Shown one piece after another: positions 41,845 through 49,596 of a DNA stretch of 64,000 nt. Location of the stretch: positions 558,001 to 622,000 of the forward strand of contig NZ_JAZIFY010000002.1 of NCBI RefSeq assembly GCF_036634195.1. The letters run 5' to 3'. Origin of the DNA: Streptomyces sp. P9-A4. GTDB lineage: Bacteria > Actinomycetota > Actinomycetes > Streptomycetales > Streptomycetaceae. The notes under the pieces are model-generated. The model searched no databases and was not told where the DNA came from. It saw only the letters and a list, made by a program, of their open reading frames with translations. The position numbers and the translations under genes are program-made. Position 1 is the first letter of the stretch; every line of letters starts with the position of its first letter.

Positions 41845-43046
41845 TGCGCGCGCCCCGGGCGGCGGCGCTCGCCCTGACCGGCGCCCTCGTCCTCGTTCCC
41901 TCGCTCACCGGATGTCAGGGGGCCGCCGTCTCCGACGACGCCCCGGCCGCGAACGGTCCGGTACGGATCGGGGTGATCGTGCCGCTGACCGGCCCGGTCT
42001 CCCAGGTCGGCACGGCGCTCCGCGACGGTCTCGAACTGGCCGTCAAGAAGGTGAACGCCGACGGCGGGATCGGCGGCCGGCCCGTCGAGTACGTCGTGGT
42101 CGACGACGCGGGCGACCCGGCCAACTCCACCCAGCTCGCCCGCCGGCTGGTCCGGCAGGACAAGGTGACGATGCTGTTCGGCACGATCACCGGCGACACG
42201 GCGGAGGCCGTCGGCCGGGTCGCCGACGAGGCCAAGGTGCCCTTCGGCACCGCGATCCTAGGCGACACCGAGCACTGCTTCCCGTACCAGTGGGGCTTCG
42301 GCGAGTCGACCCGGCAGATGCTGACCCCGGCGGTGCCCGCGCTGATCGCGAAGTACGGCAAGAAGGTCGCGGTCGTCGGCTCCGACTACAACTACCCGCG
42401 CTTCTACGCGGGCATCGCGGAGAAGCTGGTGAAGGACGCGGGCGGCACGACCGTCGCCTCCGAGTTCAGCCCGCTCGGCCAGACCGACTGGCAGCCCGTG
42501 ATCAAGCGGATCGGCTCGGCCGACCCCGACCTCGTGCTCTCCATGGTCGTCGGCGCGGACGCCGTGACGTTCAGCAAGCAGGCGCAGCAGTTCGGCCTGC
42601 TCACCCCGGGCCTCGGCTACGAGGGCGCGCCGCTGGACGCCGACTTCTATCCGGCGCTCGCCCCGCTGGTCGAGGGCCGCACCCACACGGTCCGCTGGAG
42701 CGACGGCCTGGAGGACGCCGAGAGCCGCGCGTTCACGGCCTCCTACCGGTCCGCGTACGGCTGGAAGGCGCCGATCCCCGAGGTCGCGGGCAACGCCTAC
42801 TTCGGTGTCCGCTTCTTCCTGGGCGCCGCGGCGAAGGCCGGCACGACCGACCCGCAGGCCGTCAACAAGGCGATCGGTGAGTTCCGCTACGACAGCCCGC
42901 TGGGCAAGGGGACCCGGTTCCACCCGGCGAACCACGTCCTCCAGGCCGACATGCAGGACGTCACCATCGGCGCCGGCGGTGCCTACAAGGTGACGAAGAC
43001 CCACCCGATGGTCGCCGACGAGACCCCGAAGAAGGGCTGCTCGTGA
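41844..43046 (+). CDS. LivJ-type substrate-binding lipoprotein
   Basis: 400 aa. A lipoprotein signal ends in SLTGC (Cys at about 24), followed by a type-I periplasmic-binding fold: RIGVIVPLTGPVSQVGTAL, the helix LELAVKKVNADGGIGGRPV, and LFGTITGDTAEAVGRVADEAKVP. The ATG at 41844 overlaps the permease stop as TGATG. An in-frame ATG at 41805 with a better ribosome site (GGAAGG) would add 13 residues and a 40 bp overlap and cannot be excluded. A Cys-rich C-terminus (KKGCS) is notable. It ends in a 4 bp overlap with the next gene. Confidence 0.88.
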   Translation: MRAPRAAALALTGALVLVPSLTGCQGAAVSDDAPAANGPVRIGVIVPLTGPVSQVGTALRDGLELAVKKVNADGGIGGRPVEYVVVDDAGDPANSTQLARRLVRQDKVTMLFGTITGDTAEAVGRVADEAKVPFGTAILGDTEHCFPYQWGFGESTRQMLTPAVPALIAKYGKKVAVVGSDYNYPRFYAGIAEKLVKDAGGTTVASEFSPLGQTDWQPVIKRIGSADPDLVLSMVVGADAVTFSKQAQQFGLLTPGLGYEGAPLDADFYPALAPLVEGRTHTVRWSDGLEDAESRAFTASYRSAYGWKAPIPEVAGNAYFGVRFFLGAAAKAGTTDPQAVNKAIGEFRYDSPLGKGTRFHPANHVLQADMQDVTIGAGGAYKVTKTHPMVADETPKKGCS

Positions 43047-44923
43047 CCACCTCCACCGTGCCTCCCGCGGTGCCTCCCTCCGGCGCGGGGTCCGGTTCCC
43101 CGTCCGCCGCTCCCTTCGTCCCGCCCGGGGCGAAGGGAGCGGCGGGGGCCGGGGCCCGGGGCGAGCGGCTGCGGCGGATCCTGCGGGTCGTGCTGCCCGC
43201 CGCGACCGTCGCCGGCCTCCTGGCCGCTCCCTTCGGCCTCGACGCCTTCGCCCTCGCCACGCTGACCCTGGGCCTGTGCCACGGGCTCTTCGCGTACGGC
43301 CTCGATCTGAGCTGGGGCAGGGCCGGGCTGCTGAGCGTCGGACACGCCGCGTTCTTCGGTCTGGGCGCCTACGCGGTGGCCCTCGCCCAGGAGCACGAGC
43401 TGTCCGTGTCGCTGACGGTCCCGGCAGCGGTCCTCGCCGCGGTGGCCATCGCGATACCCGTCGTCCGGGTGGGGCTCGCCGCCCCCGTGCCCGACGCGCC
43501 GCTGATCCTGCTCACGATCGGCGTCGGTCTGCTGCTCCAGCGGGCCGCGACCACGCTCACTCCGGTCACCGGCGGCACCAACGGCCTGTCCGTCTCCGGG
43601 ACCGACGTGGTCACCTCGTACTACTTCACCCTCGGCGCCGTCGCCTGTGTGGTGGGCGTGTGCGCGCTGTTCCTCGTCCGCGGCCGGTTCGGCGCCCGTC
43701 TCATCGCGGCGGCCCGCAATCCGGAACGGGCCGCGCAGAGCGGTGTCGACGGGCCCTGGGTCCGCTCGGTCGCCTTCGGTGCGAGCGCCGCCGTCGCCGC
43801 CCTTGCGGGTGCGCTGTACGCCCCTGTCGCCGGGCTCGTCTCGCCGACGGTCTTCGGCCTCGGTCTGTCGACGTCGGTGCTGATCTGGCTGGCGCTCGGC
43901 GGGCGTGAGTCCACGGTGGGGCCGTTCCTCGGCGCCGTCGCCGTCACCGTGGGCCAGCAGTTCCTGGGCGCCACCTGGCAGGGCTGGTACGTGCTCGCCC
44001 TCGCCGCGCTGTTCCTGCTGGTCGTCCGGCTCGCGCCGGGCGGGCTCACGGCGGCCCCGCGCCGCCTGCTCGCCGGCCCCGGCCCGGCTGTCCGTCTGCC
44101 GGCGTCGGCCCGGCGCGCGGGCAGGGGACGTACGCGGACGAGCGACGCGGAGGGCCGCGCGGGAGGCGGGGACGCCGAGTCCGCGCCCCCGCACTCCGAG
44201 GACGTGGAATCCACGGGTACGGATGCCGGGGTCGACCCGCTCGTCCTCTCCGGCGTCCGCAAGGCCTTCGGTCCCGTGGAGGTGCTCTCCGGGGTGGACC
44301 TGACGGTCGCCCCCGGGCAGTGCGTGTGTCTGATCGGGCCGAACGGCGCCGGGAAGAGCACCCTGCTCAGCGTCGTCGCCGGCCAGCTCGCATCGGACTC
44401 CGGCACGCTGCGGATCTTCGGCACCGACGCGGCCCGGCTGCCCGTCCACCGGCGGGTGCGGCTCGGAGTCGGCCGGATGTTCCAGATCCCCAGCGTCCTC
44501 GCCGAGCTGTCCCCGGCGGACAACCTCGACCTCGCCCGGATGGACGCCCCGGTCACCGCCGAACTGCCCGCCGAGTTCCTCGACCTGGCCGAGGACCGGG
44601 TGCGGCCCGCCGGCACCCTGCCGCTCGCCGACCGAAGACGACTGGAGCTCGCCATGGTGCTGGTCGCCGCACCCCGACTGCTGCTGCTCGACGAACCCGC
44701 CGCCGGACTCGGCCCGGACGACGCCCGCCGGCTCACCCGGGAACTGCGCGAGGTCAACCGCCGTACCGGCTGCGCGATGCTCGTCGTCGAGCACGACATG
44801 GAGATCGTGCGGGAGCTCGCCGACGAGGTCGTGGTCCTCGCCGGCGGCGGGGTCCTCGCCCGCGGCCCGCTCGACACGGTGGCCGCCGACCCGGCGGTCC
44901 GCGCCGCCTACCTGGGGGCATGA
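43043..44923 (+). CDS. Fused ABC permease-ATPase (LivM-LivG)
   Basis: 626 aa. Residues about 45-345 are a LivM permease (LDLSWGRAGLLSVGHAAFFGLGAYAV), followed by a charged linker of about 50 residues and a LivG-type ATPase (about 395-626). Walker A GPNGAGKST, the Q-loop GRMFQIPSVLAELS, Walker B RLLLLDEPAAGL and the switch VEHDMEIV are intact. The signature motif, normally LSGGQ or LSHGEQ in this family, reads PLADRRRLELAM. The partner ATPase encoded next has a normal LSGGQ, so one of the two composite ATP sites may be degenerate. It overlaps both neighbours by 4 bp. Fusion of these subunits is known for this importer type. Confidence 0.87.
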   Translation: MTTSTVPPAVPPSGAGSGSPSAAPFVPPGAKGAAGAGARGERLRRILRVVLPAATVAGLLAAPFGLDAFALATLTLGLCHGLFAYGLDLSWGRAGLLSVGHAAFFGLGAYAVALAQEHELSVSLTVPAAVLAAVAIAIPVVRVGLAAPVPDAPLILLTIGVGLLLQRAATTLTPVTGGTNGLSVSGTDVVTSYYFTLGAVACVVGVCALFLVRGRFGARLIAAARNPERAAQSGVDGPWVRSVAFGASAAVAALAGALYAPVAGLVSPTVFGLGLSTSVLIWLALGGRESTVGPFLGAVAVTVGQQFLGATWQGWYVLALAALFLLVVRLAPGGLTAAPRRLLAGPGPAVRLPASARRAGRGRTRTSDAEGRAGGGDAESAPPHSEDVESTGTDAGVDPLVLSGVRKAFGPVEVLSGVDLTVAPGQCVCLIGPNGAGKSTLLSVVAGQLASDSGTLRIFGTDAARLPVHRRVRLGVGRMFQIPSVLAELSPADNLDLARMDAPVTAELPAEFLDLAEDRVRPAGTLPLADRRRLELAMVLVAAPRLLLLDEPAAGLGPDDARRLTRELREVNRRTGCAMLVVEHDMEIVRELADEVVVLAGGGVLARGPLDTVAADPAVRAAYLGA

Positions 44924-45609
44924 TGAGCCTCGAACTGACCGCGCTGGCCGGCGGGTACGGACAGGCCGCCGTCGTCCACCCGACCGACCTCACCGTACGG
45001 GCGGGCGAGGTCACCGCCCTCATCGGCCGCAACGGCGCGGGCAAGACCACACTGCTCCGCACCGTCTTCGGTCTCGCCGACCGGCACGGCGGCACCGTCG
45101 TCCTGGACGGCCGGAAGCTGCCCCCGGGCCGACCGGACCTGCTCGCGGCGGCCGGAGGCACCCTGATGCCCGAGGACCGCGGAGTGTTCCCCTCCCTGAC
45201 GGTCGCCGAGAACCTGCGGCTCGCCCGCCGCCGCGACTTCTCCCCGGCGGTGGACCCGTACGAGGTGTTCCCGCTGCTCACCGACCGGGCCGGACAGCTC
45301 TCCGGGAGCCTGTCCGGCGGGCAGAAGCAGCAACTGGGCATCGCACGGGCGATGCTGGCCGGCCGCAGCCTGATCGCGGTGGACGAACTCACCCAGGGCC
45401 TCCAGCCGTCCGTGGTCACGGACGTCCTGGACGCGCTCGGCGCGATCGCCGAGGCCGGGGTCGCCGTCCTCCTCGTGGACCAGCACGCGGGCGCGCTCCT
45501 CGACCGCAGCCACCACGCGGTGGCGATGGAGGCCGGGCGGGTCGTGCTCGACGCGCCGAACGGCCCCGGCCTGCGCGACCGCCTCGACGAGATCCTCGCG
45601 GTCCGCTGA
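44920..45609 (+). CDS. Branched-chain/amide-type ABC ATPase LivF
   Basis: 229 aa. Walker A GRNGAGKTT, signature LSGGQKQQLGIARAML, Walker B SLIAVDELTQGLQP (with VDE as in LivF) and the switch LLVDQHAGALL. It starts at the first of two adjacent ATGs, overlapping the preceding stop. It pairs with the ATPase half of the fusion protein. The frame is open upstream but only as a shadow. It is 85 bp before the amidase gene; that gap is C-rich and has no obvious terminator, so read-through into the amidase is likely. Confidence 0.9.
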   Translation: MMSLELTALAGGYGQAAVVHPTDLTVRAGEVTALIGRNGAGKTTLLRTVFGLADRHGGTVVLDGRKLPPGRPDLLAAAGGTLMPEDRGVFPSLTVAENLRLARRRDFSPAVDPYEVFPLLTDRAGQLSGSLSGGQKQQLGIARAMLAGRSLIAVDELTQGLQPSVVTDVLDALGAIAEAGVAVLLVDQHAGALLDRSHHAVAMEAGRVVLDAPNGPGLRDRLDEILAVR

Positions 45610-45694
45610 GCCCCCGGGCCCCTCGCCCACCTCCCCTTTCTCTCCCCCCCTGCTCTCCTCCCTCCTCCGCACCCTCCCGCCTGGAGTCACCGTC

Positions 45695-47122
45695 ATGGAC
45701 CCCTTCTCCTCGGCCACCGATCTCGCGGCGGCCGTCCGTCGCCGCGAGTTGAGCCCCGTCGAGATCGTCGACACCTATCTCACCCGCATCACCCGTCACA
45801 ACGACGAACTGGCCGCGTTCACCTGGATCGACGAGGAGGCCGTACGCGCCGCCGCCCGCCGTGCCGAACAGGCCGTCATGGACGCGGCCCGCGACGACCT
45901 GGCCGTCCTCCCCCCGTTCCACGGAGTCCCGGTCCCCGTCAAGGAACTGACCCAGGTCGAGGGCCAGCCCGCGACCTACGGCTCCTTCGGGGTCGACGAC
46001 CGTCCCCGCGACCTCACCGAACCCGTGGTGAGCCGGCTCCTCGACGCCGGCTTCCTGCTGATGGGCCGCACCAACGCGCCCGACATGGGGCTCCTCTCGA
46101 CCACGGACAACAGCCGGTTCGGCTCCACCCGCAACCCCTGGGACCCCGACCGCTCCTCCGGCGGCTCCAGCGGCGGCGCCGCGGCGGCCGTCGCGGCCGG
46201 GCTCGCCCCGGTCGCCCACGCCAACGACGGCGGCGGCTCGATCCGCATGCCGTCCTCCTCCTGCGGTGTCGTCGGGCTCAAGCCGGGCCGGGGCAGGGTC
46301 CCCCAGCACGTCCCGGGCTGGGAGCACGCCACCGTCGAGGGCGCCATCACCCGGACCGTCCGCGACGCCGCCGCGCTGCTCGACGTCATGTCCGTGCCCG
46401 ACCGCCTCGCCATGTACCACGCGCCCGCGCCGGAACGGCCGTACGCCGACGAGCCGGGCCGCGACGGCGGCCGGCTCCGGATCGGGCTGCTCACCGAGGC
46501 GCCCACCGGCCTGCCCGTCGACCCCGAGTGCGTCGCGGCGGCCGAGCACACCGCCCGGCTGCTCACCTCCCTCGGCCACGAGGTCTTCCCCGCCTCGCCG
46601 TCCTTCTTCAGCGAGCGGGCCATCATCGGCTACACGCAGATCGTCCTGGACGCGGCGCTGTGGGCCGCCCCGTACGACCGTCCGGAACTGGCCGAGCCGC
46701 ACCTGCGGTTCAGGATGGAGCGGGCCGCCGGCCGGCACTCCGGCGAGTACACCCGGGCGGCCACGCTGCTGGCCGAGGAGTCCCGCGCGGTCCGCGCGCA
46801 GTGGGGCCGGGACTTCGACCTGCTGCTCACCCCGACCATGGCCTGCCCGCCGCCGCCGGTGGACGCCCTGCTCAAGGAGGCCAACAGCGACCCGGGCGGC
46901 CCCCGTACCACCGAGACGCAGATGATCTCGTTCACCGCGATCTGCAACATCACCGGTCTGCCCGCCGTGAGCCTGCCCACCCACACCTCCGCGGACGGGC
47001 TGCCGATCGGCAGCCAGCTCGTCGCGGGTCCGTGGGACGAAGCCGCCCTGCTCCGGGTCGCGGCCGAGCTGGAGCTGCTCGACGGCTGGCCGGACCGTCA
47101 CCCCGCGCGCTTCGCCGGCTGA
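45695..47122 (+). CDS. Amidase (amidase-signature family)
   Basis: 475 aa. The Ser-cisSer-Lys triad is in place: Lys in HGVPVPVKELTQ, cis-Ser in SSGGSSGGAAAAVAAGL, and nucleophile Ser in NDGGGSIRMPSSSCG. There is no signal peptide, so it is cytoplasmic and hydrolyses a carboxamide to acid and ammonia. Its location after an amide/amino-acid-type importer suggests it acts on the imported compound. Related enzymes include aryl-acylamidases and GatA-like amidases; the absence of gatB/gatC nearby argues against a tRNA role. Confidence 0.88.
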   Translation: MDPFSSATDLAAAVRRRELSPVEIVDTYLTRITRHNDELAAFTWIDEEAVRAAARRAEQAVMDAARDDLAVLPPFHGVPVPVKELTQVEGQPATYGSFGVDDRPRDLTEPVVSRLLDAGFLLMGRTNAPDMGLLSTTDNSRFGSTRNPWDPDRSSGGSSGGAAAAVAAGLAPVAHANDGGGSIRMPSSSCGVVGLKPGRGRVPQHVPGWEHATVEGAITRTVRDAAALLDVMSVPDRLAMYHAPAPERPYADEPGRDGGRLRIGLLTEAPTGLPVDPECVAAAEHTARLLTSLGHEVFPASPSFFSERAIIGYTQIVLDAALWAAPYDRPELAEPHLRFRMERAAGRHSGEYTRAATLLAEESRAVRAQWGRDFDLLLTPTMACPPPPVDALLKEANSDPGGPRTTETQMISFTAICNITGLPAVSLPTHTSADGLPIGSQLVAGPWDEAALLRVAAELELLDGWPDRHPARFAG

Positions 47123-47146
47123 CACCGCCGCGAGCGCCCCTCTCGT

Positions 47147-47171
47147 CGGCGGTGGCACCCCGCCACCGCCG
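47147..47171 (+). terminator. Hairpin after the amidase gene
   Basis: A perfect 10 bp stem CGGCGGTGGC/GCCACCGCCG with a 5 nt loop, 25 nt after the amidase stop. There is no T run. It probably attenuates or ends the transporter-amidase transcript before the oxidase gene. Confidence 0.55.
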
Positions 47172-47232
47172 CTGCGGTTCCCCTCCCTCATGGAATCCCC
47201 AGGGAACCGTCCCCCCTTGGAAGGAGCCGTTC

Positions 47233-48861
47233 ATGGCACGAACCGCACCGGCCCGCATGCTGCGCCGGATCGCCGCCGAGCACCTCTCCGCCCCGTCCCC
47301 CGCCGTCGGCGCCCCGCCCGCCGGCGGGCTCTCCCGCCGCACCCTGCTCGGCGGGCTCGCCGCGGGCGCGGGACTGGCGGCCGTGACGACGGTCGGGGCC
47401 GCCCGGCCGGCCGCCGCCACCACACCTCCCGTGGTCGCCGTCATCGGCGCGGGCATCGCCGGTCTGACGACGGCCCTGCGCCTCGCCGACCACGGCATCG
47501 CCTGCACCGTCTACGAGGCCGACAGCCGGGTAGGCGGCCGGATGTTCACCCAGCCGGCCGGGGCCTACTGGGCGGCCGGGCAGGTGTCCGAGTGGGGCGG
47601 TGAGCTCATCGACACCGGGCACACCCTCATGCAGCAGCTGGCCCAGCGGTTCGGGCTGCCGCTGGACGACCTGAAGGCCGCCGAGCCGGCCGGATCCACC
47701 GAGGTCTACCGCTTCGGCGGCGGCTACTACTCGTACGCCGCCGCGAGCAACGACTTCAAGGGGGTGCGCACGGCGATCCAGCGCGACCTGGCCTCCTTCG
47801 AGTGGCCGGTCGCGTGGAACGCCGCGAACAGCCCCGGTGCGGTCGCGCTGTCGAACATGAGCGTCTACGACTGGATCGAGACCCGGGTGCCCGGCGGTCA
47901 CGGCTCCCGCTTCGGGAAGCTGCTGGACGTCGCGTACACCACGGAGTTCGGTACCGACACCCGCTCCTCCTCGGCGCTGGGCATCATCGGGATGCTCGGC
48001 TACCAGCCGGCGCCCAACACCTTCGCGCTGTTCGGGGAGAGCGACACCCGGTACCACCTGCGGGGCGGCAACCAGCAGCTCCCGCAGGCCATCGCCGCCG
48101 CCCTGCCGGCCGGCACGGTCCGCCAGGGCTGGCGGCTGAGATCCGTGACGGCCGCGGCGGGCGGCCGGCAGCAGCTGACGTTCACCGCCGACGGCTGTAC
48201 GCGGACGGTGACCGCCGACCACACGGTGCTGGCGCTCCCCGTCGGCGTCCTCCAGCGGCTCGACCTGTCCGCCGCCGGTTTCGACAGCCGCAAGCTGGGC
48301 TCGATCAACGCGATGCGGATGGGCCGGAACGTCAAGATGTCGCTCCAGTTCGACGGCCGTCCGTGGAACACGGCCGGACCGTGGGGCCTGGCCAGCGGCA
48401 GCACCATGACCGAGACCGGGTACCAGACCTCGTGGGACTCCAGCCGGGCCCAGTCCGGTTCCCAGGGCATCCTGACGGTGTACGCGGGCGGCTCCCACGC
48501 CGACGACTTCACCCCGTCCACGCCGTTCCGTACGGCGGCGGACCCGCTGGTCGCCCAGTACGCGCGGACGGCCCTCGCCCAGCTCGAACCGGTCTTCCCC
48601 GGCATCACGGGGCACTGGACGGGACGGGCCACCCTGGCCGCCTGGCCGCTCAACCCGTACGCCTACGGCTCGTACTCGGGCCTGCCCACCGGGTACTCCC
48701 ATGTGTACGGCGGCTACGAGGGCGTCCGGCAGGGCAACACCCACTTCGCCGGCGAGCACACCTCCGAGTACGCCGCGGGGTACATGGAGGGCGGCGCGGA
48801 CTCCGGGATGCGCGTGGCGGACGAGGTCCTCACCGACCTGGGCGTCGTGCCGACGAGCTGA
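47233..48861 (+). CDS. Tat-exported FAD amine oxidase (L-amino-acid-oxidase-like)
   Basis: 542 aa. A long leader with Tat motif SRRTLLGGLAAGAGLAAV lies at about 35-60. The flavin amine oxidase body has VVAVIGAGIAGLTTALRLAD, YEADSRVGGRMFT, GGELIDTGH, the substrate region YHLRGGNQQLPQAIA, and a C-terminal FAD clasp THFAGEHTSEYAAGYMEGG. Such exported enzymes deaminate L-amino acids or polyamines with H2O2 release. The start follows GGAAGGAG. Together with the amidase and ABC importer it suggests processing of nitrogen compounds, or H2O2 production as a weapon; the latter is speculation. Confidence 0.87.
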   Translation: MARTAPARMLRRIAAEHLSAPSPAVGAPPAGGLSRRTLLGGLAAGAGLAAVTTVGAARPAAATTPPVVAVIGAGIAGLTTALRLADHGIACTVYEADSRVGGRMFTQPAGAYWAAGQVSEWGGELIDTGHTLMQQLAQRFGLPLDDLKAAEPAGSTEVYRFGGGYYSYAAASNDFKGVRTAIQRDLASFEWPVAWNAANSPGAVALSNMSVYDWIETRVPGGHGSRFGKLLDVAYTTEFGTDTRSSSALGIIGMLGYQPAPNTFALFGESDTRYHLRGGNQQLPQAIAAALPAGTVRQGWRLRSVTAAAGGRQQLTFTADGCTRTVTADHTVLALPVGVLQRLDLSAAGFDSRKLGSINAMRMGRNVKMSLQFDGRPWNTAGPWGLASGSTMTETGYQTSWDSSRAQSGSQGILTVYAGGSHADDFTPSTPFRTAADPLVAQYARTALAQLEPVFPGITGHWTGRATLAAWPLNPYAYGSYSGLPTGYSHVYGGYEGVRQGNTHFAGEHTSEYAAGYMEGGADSGMRVADEVLTDLGVVPTS

Positions 48862-48876
48862 CGGCCGCCCGATGAC

Positions 48877-48910
48877 GAAGGCCGGGACCCCCTCGGGGGC
48901 CCCGGCCTTC
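48877..48910. terminator. Bidirectional hairpin between convergent genes
   Basis: GAAGGCCGGG pairs with CCCGGCCTTC, and the loop (accccctcgggggc) folds again on itself. Placed between the amine oxidase stop and the HAD phosphatase stop, it can serve both strands. Confidence 0.75.
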
Positions 48911-48925
48911 ATTCGTCCCTGTCTC

Positions 48926-49585
48926 TCACCGCGTGGCGGCCAACCGTCGCAGCAGCGCGAGGTCCACGTCCAGCAGACTGCGCACGACGGTCCGGCGCGG
49001 TGCCGGGGGGACAGGGGTGAGCGAGGGTACGGCGACCACATGGCAGCCCGCGGCCTCGGCGGAGGCGACGCCGGTCGGGGTGTCCTCGACGGCGACGCAC
49101 GAGCCGGGGTCGGTGCCGAGGGCGGTCAGCGCGGCCCGGTACGGGTCGGGGAACGGCTTGGTGCGCGGGGTCTCGCCCGCGGCCACGGTGACCGTGAACC
49201 AGTGCCGCCCGAGCGTGTCGAGGACCGTGTCCACGACCGACCGGGGGGACGCGGACACCAGCGCCACCGGCACGCCCTCGACGCGGGCGGCGGCGAGGAG
49301 TTCCACGGCCCCGGGGAGGGGGACGACCTGCAGGCGGACGAGTTCGGCGAAGCGTCGTTCGAGGGACTCGCCGAGCAGGGCCTGCTCCGCGCCGCCCGGG
49401 GCGCGGTCGGCGAGGTGCGCGGCGCAGTCCTCGACGGCGCGGCCGAGGACGTACGAGAGGTCCGCTTCCGTCAGGGCGAGCCCGAGGGCGACGGCCTCCT
49501 CCTCGACCGTCTGGCGCCAGAGCCGCTCGGTGTCGACGAGCGTGCCGTCCATGTCGAAGAGGACCGCCTGGAGTTCGGTGTGCAC
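48926..49585 (-). CDS. HAD-superfamily phosphatase (beta-phosphoglucomutase-like)
   Basis: 219 aa. Motif I VLFDMDGTLVDTE, motif II VALVSASPRS, motif III TKPFPDPY and motif IV AVEDTPTGVASAEAAG. The cap domain type fits the beta-phosphoglucomutase/sugar-phosphatase branch. The GTG at 49585 (GAAGGA upstream) is preferred; a GTG at 49600 is too close to its ribosome site but would overlap the GH35 stop. It is last gene of the galactoside transcription unit, where a sugar-phosphate phosphatase or mutase role makes sense. It ends at a terminator shared with the amine oxidase gene. Confidence 0.85.
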   Translation of the reverse strand: MHTELQAVLFDMDGTLVDTERLWRQTVEEEAVALGLALTEADLSYVLGRAVEDCAAHLADRAPGGAEQALLGESLERRFAELVRLQVVPLPGAVELLAAARVEGVPVALVSASPRSVVDTVLDTLGRHWFTVTVAAGETPRTKPFPDPYRAALTALGTDPGSCVAVEDTPTGVASAEAAGCHVVAVPSLTPVPPAPRRTVVRSLLDVDLALLRRLAATR

Positions 49586-49596
49586 GGGGTGTTCCT

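Noticed and set aside
45695..47122. GatA subunit of the tRNA amidotransferase
   Set aside because: No gatB or gatC is adjacent and the gene sits behind an uptake operon, which fits a catabolic amidase better.
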